DNA from: an uncultured Planctomycetota bacterium
GTDB taxonomy: Bacteria; Planctomycetota; Planctomycetia; Pirellulales; Thermoguttaceae
Length of the DNA stretch: 64,000 bases
Assembly: GCA_902786505.1 (NCBI GenBank)
Contig: CADACS010000003.1
Span: 18,596 to 82,595 of the forward strand
Direction: 5' to 3'
Shown: positions 32,469 through 41,534 of the stretch, in pieces
Layout of the letters: the number at the start of each line of letters is the position of its first letter
Numbering within the stretch: the stretch's first letter is position 1
The notes under the pieces: generated by a model
Seen by the model: the letters and a program-made list of their open reading frames with translations, nothing else
What the model was told of the DNA's origin: nothing
Database searches by the model: none
Program-made: the position numbers and the translations under genes

Positions 32469-35432
32469 TTACCTTCTTCTCTTAGTTTCTGTAACCGGTT
32501 CGCTGGCCGCGCTGAACGTCGTTTCGCCCAGCAGAATCCAAGAGTCCGGCGACCGTCGCCCGCCCCCTTTCGTAGGCGCGAGATAGAGCCGGAACGAATG
32601 ATCGGAGTCGATAAATTTGCGTATTGTACGCATGGCGATTTCGACTTTCTTTTCCGTCTCCGTTTCCAGATCGGTCTCGCTGGGAGAACTGAAGACGCTC
32701 CTGGAGCCGACGTTCACGTAACTGCGCCGTTCTTCATTGCGGTAGAAGTCGTTCAGTTCGTTCTCTAACTGTATTTCGTCGACGTATTTAACGCACTTTA
32801 AGACGCGCCCGTTCGTACTGCGCGTAAAGCGGAACGTCATAAAATCGACCGTGTCGTACGAAGACAGTTTCATGCGTAAAACGTAGTCGACGGTCGAGCG
32901 GTCAACCGCGAGCGCTTCGGCTTTCTCCTGACCCGACTGAGAGGAGGGATTGAACAGGAGAACGTAAGCGTAATCCTTATCGGAACGTCCAAGCGTGTCG
33001 GCCGTTTCAAGGGACGGATGCGGCCGATCGCCGCCAATCGCGGCGGCAAGCTCGTTGCAGACGTCCAGCTGAATCGACGCGTCGTTCTTAAACCGGCGCG
33101 GTTTGAGGAGTTGGACGAAATCCGTCGCAAAGACTTCTTTTCCGTCCGACTTCGCTTTTGAAGGAATCGTTACCGTCCACTTAAACTTCGACGCGGCGAG
33201 AAAATAATCGCGAGCCAGTTCGCTCGACGCCACAAAGGACAGTAGCCCGCTTGAACCGCCGTAATTATTGAATTCCAACGTAAGCGAGCCCGAATCGCCC
33301 GCACGTTCGGCGCTCTCGACGTTAAACGCAACCTTTTTAACCTGTTCCGGTTCCGAGGGCGACGGCGTTTGGTCGTCCGTAAAGACAAACGGATCTTCCA
33401 GTTCGTCGGATCCGTCCTCTTCCTTCGGCGCGAAGTCGACCTTTTTCGTGAGAAGCCGCCGCTCTTCGCCGACGAAACGCCCTTTCCGCGCGGCGTCCCC
33501 TTCGATACTGCACGTAATTTCAATAGTTGCGCCGTATTTCTCGCAAACGGCCCAGACGTCGTTCAGTTCGTCTTGAACGGTTCCCACTAATTCGCTGCGG
33601 AGCGACCGCGCGGTTTCGCCGAACCGGTCGAAGTCGACGGCCGCTTCCCCGACGTTGAAACTCTCAATAAACTTTTCCAGCGCGCGCTGTTCCGAATTAG
33701 AAAGAACGCTCGTATAGGTCGTCGGAACGGCCGTCCTGCGTCCTTGAGTTTTATCGTCAGACTCGTTTTCTTTTTTATCGGCGGCCGTTTTGCCGGGCGT
33801 CGTTTGACTCGCCGTCGCTTTGCCGGACGACGTTTGCCCTGCCGTCGTTTTGTCCGCGGTCGTTTTGCCGGTCGAATCGGGCTTCTTATTATCGCCGCGC
33901 CCGACGGCGGAACTTCCTTCGGATCCGCCGTTCTCTTTTGTCTTTCGCGGACCGCCAAGGCCGCCTTCCGGGATTTGGGCGAACGGATTGTCGGCGGCGC
34001 CCGATTTCGAATTCGAGCCGCTCCCGCGAGGCGCGTTCTCCTTTGAGCGCGCGGAACCGCCGTCCGAACGCTGACGCGGCTCCGGTTTCTCCGGCTTCTT
34101 TTCCTGCGGCAAGGCCCATAAGTCGTCGGAGTTCTGCCCGTCCTCTTCGCCGTCGACGGGGAATATCTTCTCCGCGCTTGGATTTTGGGTCTGTTCCGGC
34201 CTCGCTGACGCCTGAACTTCGTCGTGAGGATTAAGCAGTTTCGCGACGCTCTTTAGGGGACTGCGCCCCATGCACGTGAGAATGAGAGTCGTTAGGAGCG
34301 CGGCCGCTATTCCGCCTAGCCCTACCCATAAGCTGTACCGCAAGATAGCGCGGAACGTTTTATTCGTTTGAAGTCCGTCGGAAGCGTACTCCTCCTGATC
34401 GCGGTCGATAAAGGAATCGCGCGAAATTTTAAGTGGAACCGCGGGATCAAATACGGGCGGCCGATTGGGAGCGGACGAAGAGAGCCGCGTCGAATTTCTC
34501 GAAGCGCGTTCAAAAGAAAGCGGAACGGGCTGCTTGCCGGACGCTTCCGTATTCAGAGCGGTCTCCGGCGCGGACGTCGGGGTTACGGGCGGCGCGGACC
34601 ACGTCGGCGCGGCGGAGACCTTGCCGGCGGAACGCGCGATCGCGACGAGATTCGCGGCGACCGTCGAACGCGCGTACGTTTCGACGGCGGGCGCGCGCTC
34701 GGGATTCGTTAGATCGATAATGAATAAGTCGGGCAGAACGCGGAAGATCGACTCTTCGGGCGACCCCTTAATGACCGCTTTCCACTGGCAGCGAACGCCG
34801 GGCAGCGACTTGGTAAAATAGGTCGAAAACGTTTGATTCCAACGGAGTTCCGGCGGAAGGAGCGCGATCGCTTCCTGAAAAAGACGCAGCACGTTGCAGC
34901 TCGGTTCCACGATCAGGAGCGCGGCGCGCGCCGTATACGTCGTCGCGGCAAGCGCGCCGGCCCAGCCCGGATCGCCGAGGACTTTCGACCACTCGTCGCA
35001 CGTCGGCGCGATTTCCGGCGTCGGAGGGAACGTTATCGAGCCCTCAAACTGCTTGGGGCCTTCCGTCCAGCGTTCCGCAAACAGGCCCGGCTGAGCGACA
35101 AGCGCCGCGGGCCCCGCTTTGCACAAATCGCGCTGTTCTAAGACGTAATGGCACGCGATTTTATTATCGCGGGACGTATAGTCGACGCCCGCGTCGCTGA
35201 TGCGCGAGACGACGCGCCGGCTTCCGCCTTGAGCGCTCAAAAGCATGTGCGAATAGACGACCGGATTCGCGCCCGGCGCGTTCGATTGCGAGACGCGGCG
35301 GTAGCCGGAGATCTTTTCCAGCGTCGAAACGACAGACTCAGGCAGTTCTTTCGAACAGGCGACTGTGCAAAATCCGTACGAACCGGGCTTTAGCCCTTTG
35401 GGTACTGACGTGTATACAAGTTCGAAAGCCAT
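32469..35432 (-). CDS. GAP1-like GTPase-associated membrane protein, module 2 copy
   Basis: A 987-residue protein. The first 270 residues match what I recall as the GTPase-associated protein 1 (GAP1-N2/GAP1-M) type: TSVPKGLKPGSYGFCTVAC, SGYRRV, RVVSRISDAGVDYTSRDNKI, LGDPGWAGALA and a late WNQTFSTYFT. One membrane helix follows (SLWVGLGGIAAALLTTLILT, about residues 365-385), then a disordered linker with six pentapeptide units (GKTTA type) and a C-terminal mixed domain of some 400 residues. A paralogue lies at 47.3-50.5 kb. GGAGG stands 8 bases before the ATG. It is downstream of the GTPase gene by 56 bases, consistent with a physical partnership. The family name is from memory; function is unknown. 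Confidence 0.75.
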   Translation of the reverse strand: MAFELVYTSVPKGLKPGSYGFCTVACSKELPESVVSTLEKISGYRRVSQSNAPGANPVVYSHMLLSAQGGSRRVVSRISDAGVDYTSRDNKIACHYVLEQRDLCKAGPAALVAQPGLFAERWTEGPKQFEGSITFPPTPEIAPTCDEWSKVLGDPGWAGALAATTYTARAALLIVEPSCNVLRLFQEAIALLPPELRWNQTFSTYFTKSLPGVRCQWKAVIKGSPEESIFRVLPDLFIIDLTNPERAPAVETYARSTVAANLVAIARSAGKVSAAPTWSAPPVTPTSAPETALNTEASGKQPVPLSFERASRNSTRLSSSAPNRPPVFDPAVPLKISRDSFIDRDQEEYASDGLQTNKTFRAILRYSLWVGLGGIAAALLTTLILTCMGRSPLKSVAKLLNPHDEVQASARPEQTQNPSAEKIFPVDGEEDGQNSDDLWALPQEKKPEKPEPRQRSDGGSARSKENAPRGSGSNSKSGAADNPFAQIPEGGLGGPRKTKENGGSEGSSAVGRGDNKKPDSTGKTTADKTTAGQTSSGKATASQTTPGKTAADKKENESDDKTQGRRTAVPTTYTSVLSNSEQRALEKFIESFNVGEAAVDFDRFGETARSLRSELVGTVQDELNDVWAVCEKYGATIEITCSIEGDAARKGRFVGEERRLLTKKVDFAPKEEDGSDELEDPFVFTDDQTPSPSEPEQVKKVAFNVESAERAGDSGSLTLEFNNYGGSSGLLSFVASSELARDYFLAASKFKWTVTIPSKAKSDGKEVFATDFVQLLKPRRFKNDASIQLDVCNELAAAIGGDRPHPSLETADTLGRSDKDYAYVLLFNPSSQSGQEKAEALAVDRSTVDYVLRMKLSSYDTVDFMTFRFTRSTNGRVLKCVKYVDEIQLENELNDFYRNEERRSYVNVGSRSVFSSPSETDLETETEKKVEIAMRTIRKFIDSDHSFRLYLAPTKGGGRRSPDSWILLGETTFSAASEPVTETKRRR
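33780..33869 (-). repeat. 15-bp tandem repeats encoding pentapeptides in the GAP1-like linker
   Basis: Six in-frame units read GKTTA, DKTTA, GQTSS, GKATA, SQTTP and GKTAA. They form a Thr/Ala-rich flexible linker just after the membrane helix. Not present in the paralogue. Confidence 0.8.
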
Positions 35433-35488
35433 ATCGTTTTCCTCCGAAACCGCTTGAATCGGCGTCTTAAACTCGCGCGTTCGGCGCG

Positions 35489-36823
35489 CTACTCGCGGCG
35501 CCGGTCGATCGCCGTTCCCACGTCGGCGGAGTGGGCGGGCACAACGCCGTTAGTGAGTCGCGACAGCGCGTACAGCATGGGCACGTCGACCCATATCGGA
35601 TTGATATTCTTCACGCGAAAACCGGACCGGCCCGTCGTCGGATCGATTTCAGGCGAAACGCCCGTCGCGCTCACCGGAATATAGATCACCTCTTCCGCGA
35701 AGCTTTCCGCGGAAGAGACAAAATCGGGCGTGCGCTTCATGAGCAGCGACCGCAGCCGCTCGCTCACCGCCTTAACGCGGTCGACGCGAAGATAAGAATA
35801 CACCGTTCCTTCGTAATACGCGGTCGAGACGGGGTCTTTTCGGAACTCGTTCGACGGGAGCAGGTTCTGCCAAACGTCGAGCTTCGTGACGACGACGACA
35901 AGCGGCTCCTTAAACCGATCGTTCATATACATTCCGCGCGTGGCGCGAATACGGCGCGTCATCTCCGAAAAGACCGCTTCCTGACGTATCGGCGAACGGC
36001 GGAATTCGTCGTTCCGATCCCCTTCGTCGAGCTGCGGATCGTTAGAAACGACCCGGCACGCCGCGCGGAACCGCGCGTCCTGCGTCGGATCGAAGAGAAA
36101 GAACAGGCATCCGCAACGGCCCAAATGGCGCGTCACGGGCGAGGACGAAGAATCGGAATCGCGCGTCGGGAGATAACTTTCGCCCGCATTGTCGTAGAGA
36201 CAGACCGTCTTCGAAAGAGACGACGCCTTGCTGCGATTCGGATGATCCCGCGCCGGAGACGCGAGAAAGATAAACGGCTGAGGATAGACGACGGTCTGAT
36301 CGTCGTACTGCACCGAATTATAGAGGTCGCCCTGCTCTTCCGTTTTATCGATGCGGACGATGCGGTCTTCTTCGCTGAGAAACTGAAGCGATTCGTACTC
36401 CTGAAGCCGGCGGTTCATCTCGGGCTCCGCGTCGGTAAAGTCGACCTTGAACTTTTTCGGCAGAATTTTGCGCAGACGCCACGTCGAAGACGCGAGATAG
36501 TACGACTTGCCGGACGACGGCGCGCCCACGATCGACATGAAAATTGTACTCGCTTCAAGAGACGCGGCCGGTATGTGAAGATGGCAGTGCGGACAGGCGA
36601 ACTCGCGGCAGGAATAGCCGTTCGCGTCGAGCGCAAATCCGCGAAGGTCAAATTCCGTCGGCAAGAAACGTTCGTGCTCCGTCTCGCCAAGCTTCATATC
36701 GCCGACAAGCCCGGGCGATTCCGCTATCCACAGAACGTCTTCCGGCGGAAAGGACGTCCAGCAGTGCGGACAAACGACCGTCTTAAGCAATCGGCGTTTG
36801 GCGTTTACCGGCGATTTCGACAT
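35489..36823 (-). CDS. Zinc-ribbon TRAFAC-type GTPase (double-GTPase 2-like), module 2 copy
   Basis: This 444-residue protein has Cys18-X2-Cys21 and Cys77-X2-Cys80 (both CPHC) forming an N-terminal zinc ribbon, then GTPase motifs: P-loop GAPSSGKS at residues 100-107, LYDNAGESY (G3), TKLDVW (G4) and PVSATG (G5). It fits the family I know as DO-GTPase2, found beside GAP1-like proteins in large gene sets. No membrane helix is seen, so it acts in the cytoplasm. The ATG at 36823 is preceded by AGGAG at 8 bases; a longer frame upstream lacks homology to the paralogue at 50.5-51.9 kb, which starts at the same place. It presumably switches the GAP1/coiled-coil/GYF membrane proteins encoded downstream. 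Confidence 0.8.
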   Translation of the reverse strand: MSKSPVNAKRRLLKTVVCPHCWTSFPPEDVLWIAESPGLVGDMKLGETEHERFLPTEFDLRGFALDANGYSCREFACPHCHLHIPAASLEASTIFMSIVGAPSSGKSYYLASSTWRLRKILPKKFKVDFTDAEPEMNRRLQEYESLQFLSEEDRIVRIDKTEEQGDLYNSVQYDDQTVVYPQPFIFLASPARDHPNRSKASSLSKTVCLYDNAGESYLPTRDSDSSSSPVTRHLGRCGCLFFLFDPTQDARFRAACRVVSNDPQLDEGDRNDEFRRSPIRQEAVFSEMTRRIRATRGMYMNDRFKEPLVVVVTKLDVWQNLLPSNEFRKDPVSTAYYEGTVYSYLRVDRVKAVSERLRSLLMKRTPDFVSSAESFAEEVIYIPVSATGVSPEIDPTTGRSGFRVKNINPIWVDVPMLYALSRLTNGVVPAHSADVGTAIDRRRE

Positions 36824-36896
36824 AACAAGCGCTCCTGTCGGGTTCGAATGAGAGAAGCTCCCCAATTCCACGCGCCGCGCCAATCGCTTAGGCGCG

Positions 36897-37493
36897 TTAG
36901 AAGTAGAAGGTCAGCGTCTTCTGGGCGCGGGTACTTGGCGCGCGAAGCTTATTTCCGCCCTCTTCGGCGATCTTTAGCGCCTCGATAAAGATTTGACGGA
37001 AATCTTCGGCTTTTGTTCCGGCCCCGTCGACGCCCAGACGGTCGTATTCTTTCTTTTTGATCTCGTTCGCAACGGCGCTCGCCTGCCGGAATCCTTCCAG
37101 ATTCTTGCCCTTGGCGATCGCGTCTCGAGCTTCGGCGAGCTCCTCGCGCGCGCGCTCGACGGGATCGGAACTCTTTTTGGGCGGCTCGGGCTTCGGTTGC
37201 GGCTTAGGGACGTTAGCGGGCGCTGGGGCCGGAGGAGGCGGCGTCTTGGCCGACGGCTTGACCGCGGCCGGAGAATCCGGTTTCGCGCGCGATTGAACCG
37301 GTTTCTTCGCCGACGCCGGAACCGTAGACGGGCGCGGTTCGAGCCCTTCGGTCGACTTCCGAAGGCCCCCTTCCCGTTTCGGCGATTTCGCAAACGCGTC
37401 GCCCATGCCGCAATACGCGGCAAAGACCAGCGCCGCCGTCAGTATGGCGGCGGTCGTTCGCAAAATTCGTTTCGTTGAAAAACAGGCGCGCAT
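36897..37493 (-). CDS. Proline-rich exported tail protein (TonB/TolA-like layout), short copy
   Basis: The ATG at 37493 (GGAG 7 bases upstream) gives 198 residues. An N-terminal hydrophobic stretch ends AAYCGMGDAFA and may be a cleaved signal. A Pro/Lys linker (PPPPAPAPANVPKPQPKPEP) of the TonB kind follows, then a helical C-terminal module with EIKKKEYDRLGVDGAGTKAE. That module recurs in the 390-residue protein at 39.4-40.5 kb (EIRQGDYQRVGVDGEGKQAA), so the two are paralogous in their last 80 residues only. Each follows an ExbD-like pair. The layout suggests a periplasmic arm reaching from the inner-membrane motor, but no outer-membrane partner is evident. Family not recognised. Confidence 0.65.
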   Translation of the reverse strand: MRACFSTKRILRTTAAILTAALVFAAYCGMGDAFAKSPKREGGLRKSTEGLEPRPSTVPASAKKPVQSRAKPDSPAAVKPSAKTPPPPAPAPANVPKPQPKPEPPKKSSDPVERAREELAEARDAIAKGKNLEGFRQASAVANEIKKKEYDRLGVDGAGTKAEDFRQIFIEALKIAEEGGNKLRAPSTRAQKTLTFYF

Positions 37494-37536
37494 ATCCGTC
37501 TCCCAAAATCGCGCGAACCGCTCGCGCTTTAACGTA

Positions 37537-37565
37537 ATTATTTCTAAAAAAAGCGTAAAAAACAA
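37537..37565 (-). promoter_or_regulatory. Possible internal promoter in the cluster
   Basis: TTGTTT, a 17-base spacer and AATAAT on the minus strand, inside an AT-rich 128-base gap that is the widest in this part of the cluster. It would serve the short tail gene and the second GTPase module. Confidence 0.3.
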
Positions 37566-37621
37566 GCGAAAAAGGGCTCTTTAAAGGAAAATTCCATAGA
37601 TTTCTCAACGCCCGCAACGCG

Positions 37622-38536
37622 TTATTCCGCCTTCTGATTCGTTCCGCCCTGGTCGGCGACGAACGTCCCTTCTTTTCCGACGATCGGCCGAAGGTCGTAC
37701 TCGCGCGCTTTTAGGAAATCGCGGAGAACGGAATATTCGGCGTAAGAATCGTTCGCGACGACGATTGAAATCTTGTCTTTGCGAGGATTGCAGTTCGCAA
37801 ACGCGCGTTCGAGCTCCGCCTCGACGTCGGACGCGTTGAGATCGACGCCGCGCCACGGCTTCGGCTCGGTTCTTATCTCGGCGGGCTTGTCCTCGACGAC
37901 GACGAAATCCTCCGTATTGAGTTCGCCCGTCCATTCTTTGCCGTCGAACGCGTGCCAGAAATAGAGCCGGCCGTATTTCAGTACGACGGCGACTTCGTTT
38001 TTGATCGACGCGCGCATTTGCGGCGTCGACGTCTTGCGCGCCTTGGCGCTCAGCGCGGCGTCCGCGGCGTCCTGCGCCCGCGCGACCGACGCGCGCGCCT
38101 CGTCGAGCTCCTTTTCCAGCCGTTCCCGGTCGGTCTTCAGCGCCTTCTTGCGCGCCTCGATCGCCTCGATTTCACGCGCCGTCTTCGCGTTCGCGTCGGT
38201 CGCGGCGAGCAGGGCGTCGCGGATCTCAAGCGTCTGACCGTAGATTTCCGCTATTTTCGGATCGTTAAGCCGTTCGATAAACTTCTTTGCGTCTTCCGCG
38301 CGCTCTACGGCGCGATCGCGCCGCGTCGCCAACTCTTCGAGTTCTTCCTGAAGGGACGTCAGCTCGGCGCGGCTCGCGGCCGCGCGCTCCGTCTGCATAC
38401 GTTCGATCGCGGCGTCGCGCGTCGCGCGAATCGAGACGACGACAAAGAGCATGAGGAAAAGGAATCCTCCGAACATATTGCAGATCGCGTCCAGAAAGAG
38501 CTCCAGACTGTCTTGCCGAATCCGTTGGCGGCTCAC
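37622..38536 (-). CDS. ExbD/MotB-like one-TM protein, type B (second pair)
   Basis: This 304-residue protein starts with a basic tail and a membrane helix carrying an acidic residue at its entry: LELFLDAICNMFGGFLFLML, Asp16. This is the placement of the proton-carrying Asp of ExbD, TolR and MotB. A long coiled coil (about residues 45-175) and a C-terminal domain with WRGVDLNASD, VANDSYAEYSVL and a final GTFVADQGG follow. The paralogue at 40.6-41.5 kb shares all these blocks (WKGTELNAPD; AHDSFSEYGVL). Its GTG start overlaps the stop of the type A gene (GTGA). It should pair with type A and the TolQ-like channel protein upstream. The likeness to ExbD is by layout, not by a search. Confidence 0.7.
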   Translation of the reverse strand: MSRQRIRQDSLELFLDAICNMFGGFLFLMLFVVVSIRATRDAAIERMQTERAAASRAELTSLQEELEELATRRDRAVERAEDAKKFIERLNDPKIAEIYGQTLEIRDALLAATDANAKTAREIEAIEARKKALKTDRERLEKELDEARASVARAQDAADAALSAKARKTSTPQMRASIKNEVAVVLKYGRLYFWHAFDGKEWTGELNTEDFVVVEDKPAEIRTEPKPWRGVDLNASDVEAELERAFANCNPRKDKISIVVANDSYAEYSVLRDFLKAREYDLRPIVGKEGTFVADQGGTNQKAE

Positions 38537-39354
38537 CGTCGCGCTCCTTTCTTTCTTGGCGGAATAAACTGGAGTTCGCGCTTTTCGGCGACAAGATCGA
38601 TTCCCAACTTAAAGTGCAGGTCTTCCAGTTCCAAAGAGATCGCGTCGAATTTAGCCGCGCCGCTCGGACGCGCGATAAGAACAAAATACTCGTTGACGCG
38701 CGAGCGCGTCTTAGCCCAGGCGACGAATTCTTCCGGACTGGCGAACTCGCGCCGCGTCTCGTCCGGATCGGACGGAACCGCGACGATATTGCCGCCGGAA
38801 ATATCGACATACCAAGGTTTTTCGCGTACGCCGTCGGGAAATTCGTAGTAGACGAGATTCGGATTGTCCGGCGCGCTCGGAACGTTCGTGGCGCTTTGCG
38901 CTTCCTCCCGAACCTTCTTTAACTCTTCGCGCAGCTCCGCGAGACGCTTTTCCTCGTCCGCGTTCGCGCGTTCGGTCGCCCGCGCCGACTCGCGTTCGTT
39001 ACGAAGCCGCGCTTCTTCCGCTTTCGCGGCCTCTAGCCGCTTCTGCACGTTCTCGAAATTCGTCTGAACTTCCGCAAGAGAAAAGCCGGCCGTTTGCGGA
39101 TCGACCGCGTCCCCGGCGTCGGGCGCCGCCGATTCGAGCGCCTCGATATCTTCCCGCTCGGCGGCGATCTTAGCGCGCAGCTCTTTGACCTGCGCCGCGA
39201 TCGGATCGTTCTGCTCCGGCGTATCGTCCGCGACGCGCCGGGTAAGTTCGAGCGCGAGCATAAGGGTTATGAGCACGACTACCCCGCACACCGAGGTAAT
39301 CGCGTCCTGAAAGGCAAACAGAGAAAAGGGCGCGCCCTTTCTTTTACGGCTCAC
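38533..39354 (-). CDS. ExbD/MotB-like one-TM protein, type A (second pair)
   Basis: This 273-residue protein has a GTG start with AGGAG about 10 bases upstream. The N-terminus KGAPFSLFAFQDAITSVCGV leads into a long hydrophobic helix (VVVLITLMLALEL) with Asp17 at its cytoplasmic entry, comparable to the DFMTA motif of MotB. A coiled coil spans about residues 50-160, and the C-terminal domain holds PWYVDISGGNIVAV and EYFVLIARPSGAA. The latter two blocks are almost identical in the paralogue at 41.5-42.3 kb. Together with type B it would form a heterodimeric peptidoglycan-side stator or shaft. It follows the longer tail gene by 13 bases. Confidence 0.7.
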   Translation of the reverse strand: MSRKRKGAPFSLFAFQDAITSVCGVVVLITLMLALELTRRVADDTPEQNDPIAAQVKELRAKIAAEREDIEALESAAPDAGDAVDPQTAGFSLAEVQTNFENVQKRLEAAKAEEARLRNERESARATERANADEEKRLAELREELKKVREEAQSATNVPSAPDNPNLVYYEFPDGVREKPWYVDISGGNIVAVPSDPDETRREFASPEEFVAWAKTRSRVNEYFVLIARPSGAAKFDAISLELEDLHFKLGIDLVAEKRELQFIPPRKKGARR

Positions 39355-39367
39355 GGCTGTTTCGCTC

Positions 39368-40540
39368 CTAAAATTCTATAAGCAGGGGCAGTCCTTCCGG
39401 GTCTTCGTCTATTGGCTCAAGATCGCGGCCGTTCTCCTCGGCTATTGTAAACGCTTCTTTGAGCATGCGCCCAAATTGCGCGGCCTGCTTCCCTTCTCCG
39501 TCGACCCCAACGCGCTGATAATCCCCTTGGCGAATCTCGGAACAGACGGAACACGCAAGTTCAAACGCCTTTTTATGATCCCCCTTCTTATCGGCGGCGC
39601 GAGCTTTCTCCAGTTCCTTCTCGATTCGGCTCAGCTGCTTGGCGCCGTCCGACGAAGAGCCGCGGGCGCCCTCGACGCGGTTCCGGCCGCCGTCGATTGC
39701 GGCGTCGCCGTCGGTCGGCGCCGGCTCGGCCGTATGGAAGAGCCCATGCCAAAAACTCGTGTCCGACTTGGCGCCCGACGCCCCGGAACCGCCCGAGCCC
39801 TTTGAAGTTGCGTCCTTTGATCCGGAGCCGTTCGCCGCGCCGCCGGACGCACGATCGGAACTCGAACGTCCTGCTTTCTGCCCGTTTTCCTCTTTCGAAT
39901 TGACCGAGGAAGAAGCGGAGCCGCCCGCGGCGCCGGTCCTTCCGCCTTGCGCGCCGCCTGTTTCGCCCCCATTGTCCGACAGTCCGCCTAAGTCATTTGG
40001 AGAACCGCCCTTCGATTCAACGCCCTCCGACGCGTTCCCGCCGGGCGTTCCGCCGGACCTCGGCCGACCTGTCTCTCCGTTCGATCGCGCGGTCGGAAAT
40101 CCGGTTCCTGAGCCCGCGCCGCCCGTTTCGCCCCGAGTCCTTTCTCTGTCCTCGGTTTCCTCTCTAAACTCTCGCGGTTCCAACTCCTTTTCGGACTTCG
40201 TCTTTCGCTCTTCCTCGTCGGGCTCTGCCTCCTCTAGTTCCGCTTCTTCTGGCTCCGTCTCTTTCGATTCAGTCTCCTCCGGTTCCGGCTCGTCCTTTTG
40301 CGCGTCGCTCCGGTCGCTGTCGGAACGCGTCTCCTCGAAAGAATCCTCCTTCTCTTCCGGTTTCTTTTCTTTGTCTTCCCCGCGCGGCTCTTCCACTTTC
40401 TCCTGTGTCTGTTCTGAAACGGGCTCTTTCTTTTTGGCTTCCTTCGCGGCGCCAAAGAAGAAGAGCAGAAGAGCGAGGACAAGGAGCGCCGTTGCCGCAA
40501 GTATAATAACGTAAACGCGTTCCGGTTTATTAAAATTCAT
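39368..40540 (-). CDS. Acidic one-TM tail protein (TolA-like layout), long copy
   Basis: A 390-residue protein from the ATG at 40540, which is preceded by GGAGG at 10 bases; a TTG 11 codons upstream is less convincing. One membrane anchor near the N-terminus (VYVIILAATALLVLALLLFF) is followed by about 100 residues dominated by Glu and Lys (for example EPEEAELEEAEPDEEE), then a Gly/Ser-rich linker, and a helical C-terminal module (IEKELEKARAADKKGD, GDYQRVGVDGEG) shared with the short tail protein at 36.9-37.5 kb. It stands after the first ExbD-like pair. A long flexible arm reaching into the periplasm, as TolA does, is the simplest reading. No enzymatic motif is visible. Confidence 0.65.
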   Translation of the reverse strand: MNFNKPERVYVIILAATALLVLALLLFFFGAAKEAKKKEPVSEQTQEKVEEPRGEDKEKKPEEKEDSFEETRSDSDRSDAQKDEPEPEETESKETEPEEAELEEAEPDEEERKTKSEKELEPREFREETEDRERTRGETGGAGSGTGFPTARSNGETGRPRSGGTPGGNASEGVESKGGSPNDLGGLSDNGGETGGAQGGRTGAAGGSASSSVNSKEENGQKAGRSSSDRASGGAANGSGSKDATSKGSGGSGASGAKSDTSFWHGLFHTAEPAPTDGDAAIDGGRNRVEGARGSSSDGAKQLSRIEKELEKARAADKKGDHKKAFELACSVCSEIRQGDYQRVGVDGEGKQAAQFGRMLKEAFTIAEENGRDLEPIDEDPEGLPLLIEF

Positions 40541-40595
40541 TGAATCGCGTCCTCCGAAAAGAAAGGAATCCAAACGTCCGAGACGGCAAACGCGC

Positions 40596-41534
40596 TCATT
40601 GCGCGTTGCCGGAACCGCCTCGATCGATGATAAATTCGCCGGGCGGAACAGTTACCGGGCGTATTTCAAAGCCCGCGTTCTTTAAATAGGAAGCGAGAAC
40701 GCCGTATTCCGAAAAGGAATCGTGCGCGAGGCATATGGCGATATAATGCCGGGCCGGACTGAACCGCTTAAACAGAATCGACAGCTGATAATCGGCGTCG
40801 GGCGCGTTCAACTCGGTTCCTTTCCACGGTTTCGGCTCTACCTTCAATCCCTTGAAAAAAGGGCCTTTTGTGATCGACGTTACCGTGTCGACCGTCATGA
40901 AATCGTCTCCTAACGATTTAAGCTGCTGTCCCGACGGCCCGTATTCGCGCAGGAAGTAAAGCTTGCCGTATTTGATCATGCATTGAATTTCGGTTTTATA
41001 CGTCTCGCGAAGACGGGGCGGCGACGTCTTGCGCGTATTCTTTTTCCGGACCTTCTCGACCTCTTCTTTGACGTCGCTAACGACTTTCTCCGCGTCCTTT
41101 AGCTCTTCTTTTACCCGATCGCGTTCCGTTTCGGCGCGTTGAAGCGCTTCTTCAATCGCGTCAATTTGCGTTTGCAGTTCGCCGCTCTGAAACTCGACGT
41201 CCCTGACCGTCTCCAGAACGGCCAGCGTTTCGCGGTACATTTCCAGCGCGTTCGGATCGACGAGATCCTCGACAAATTTTCGCGAATCTTCCTGCTGCTT
41301 AACGACGTTCTTAATATCCTTATTGAGCCTGTCGATTTCAACGCGCAGCGTCTCTAACTCCACGTCCTGAACCGGTTCGATTCCAGACGCTTTGAGCTCC
41401 GCGCGCTGCTCCTCGGTCGACATGCGTATCGAGACGACGACAAAGAGCATAATAAAGATAAAGCCGCCGAACATATTGCAGATCGCGTCGAGAAATAGCT
41501 CTAACCCGTCTCGTTTCGTTCTTTTGCGGCTCAT
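40596..41534 (-). CDS. ExbD/MotB-like one-TM protein, type B (first pair)
   Basis: This 312-residue protein has the N-terminal helix LELFLDAICNMFGGFIFIML with Asp16 at the membrane entry, a coiled coil (about residues 50-170) and a C-terminal domain with WKGTELNAPD, ICLAHDSFSEYGVL and PPGEFIIDRGG. It is the paralogue of the type B gene at 37.6-38.5 kb; the helix is nearly identical, while the coiled coil has diverged. It starts with an ATG overlapping the type A stop by 4 bases. It lies 7-8 kb from either GTPase gene but in the same transcript run, next to the single TolQ-like gene. Confidence 0.7.
   Translation of the reverse strand: MSRKRTKRDGLELFLDAICNMFGGFIFIMLFVVVSIRMSTEEQRAELKASGIEPVQDVELETLRVEIDRLNKDIKNVVKQQEDSRKFVEDLVDPNALEMYRETLAVLETVRDVEFQSGELQTQIDAIEEALQRAETERDRVKEELKDAEKVVSDVKEEVEKVRKKNTRKTSPPRLRETYKTEIQCMIKYGKLYFLREYGPSGQQLKSLGDDFMTVDTVTSITKGPFFKGLKVEPKPWKGTELNAPDADYQLSILFKRFSPARHYIAICLAHDSFSEYGVLASYLKNAGFEIRPVTVPPGEFIIDRGGSGNAQ

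Noticed and set aside
33780..33869. Short regular repeats considered as a CRISPR array
   Set aside because: Units are 15 bases, contiguous and in frame inside a protein gene, with no spacers.
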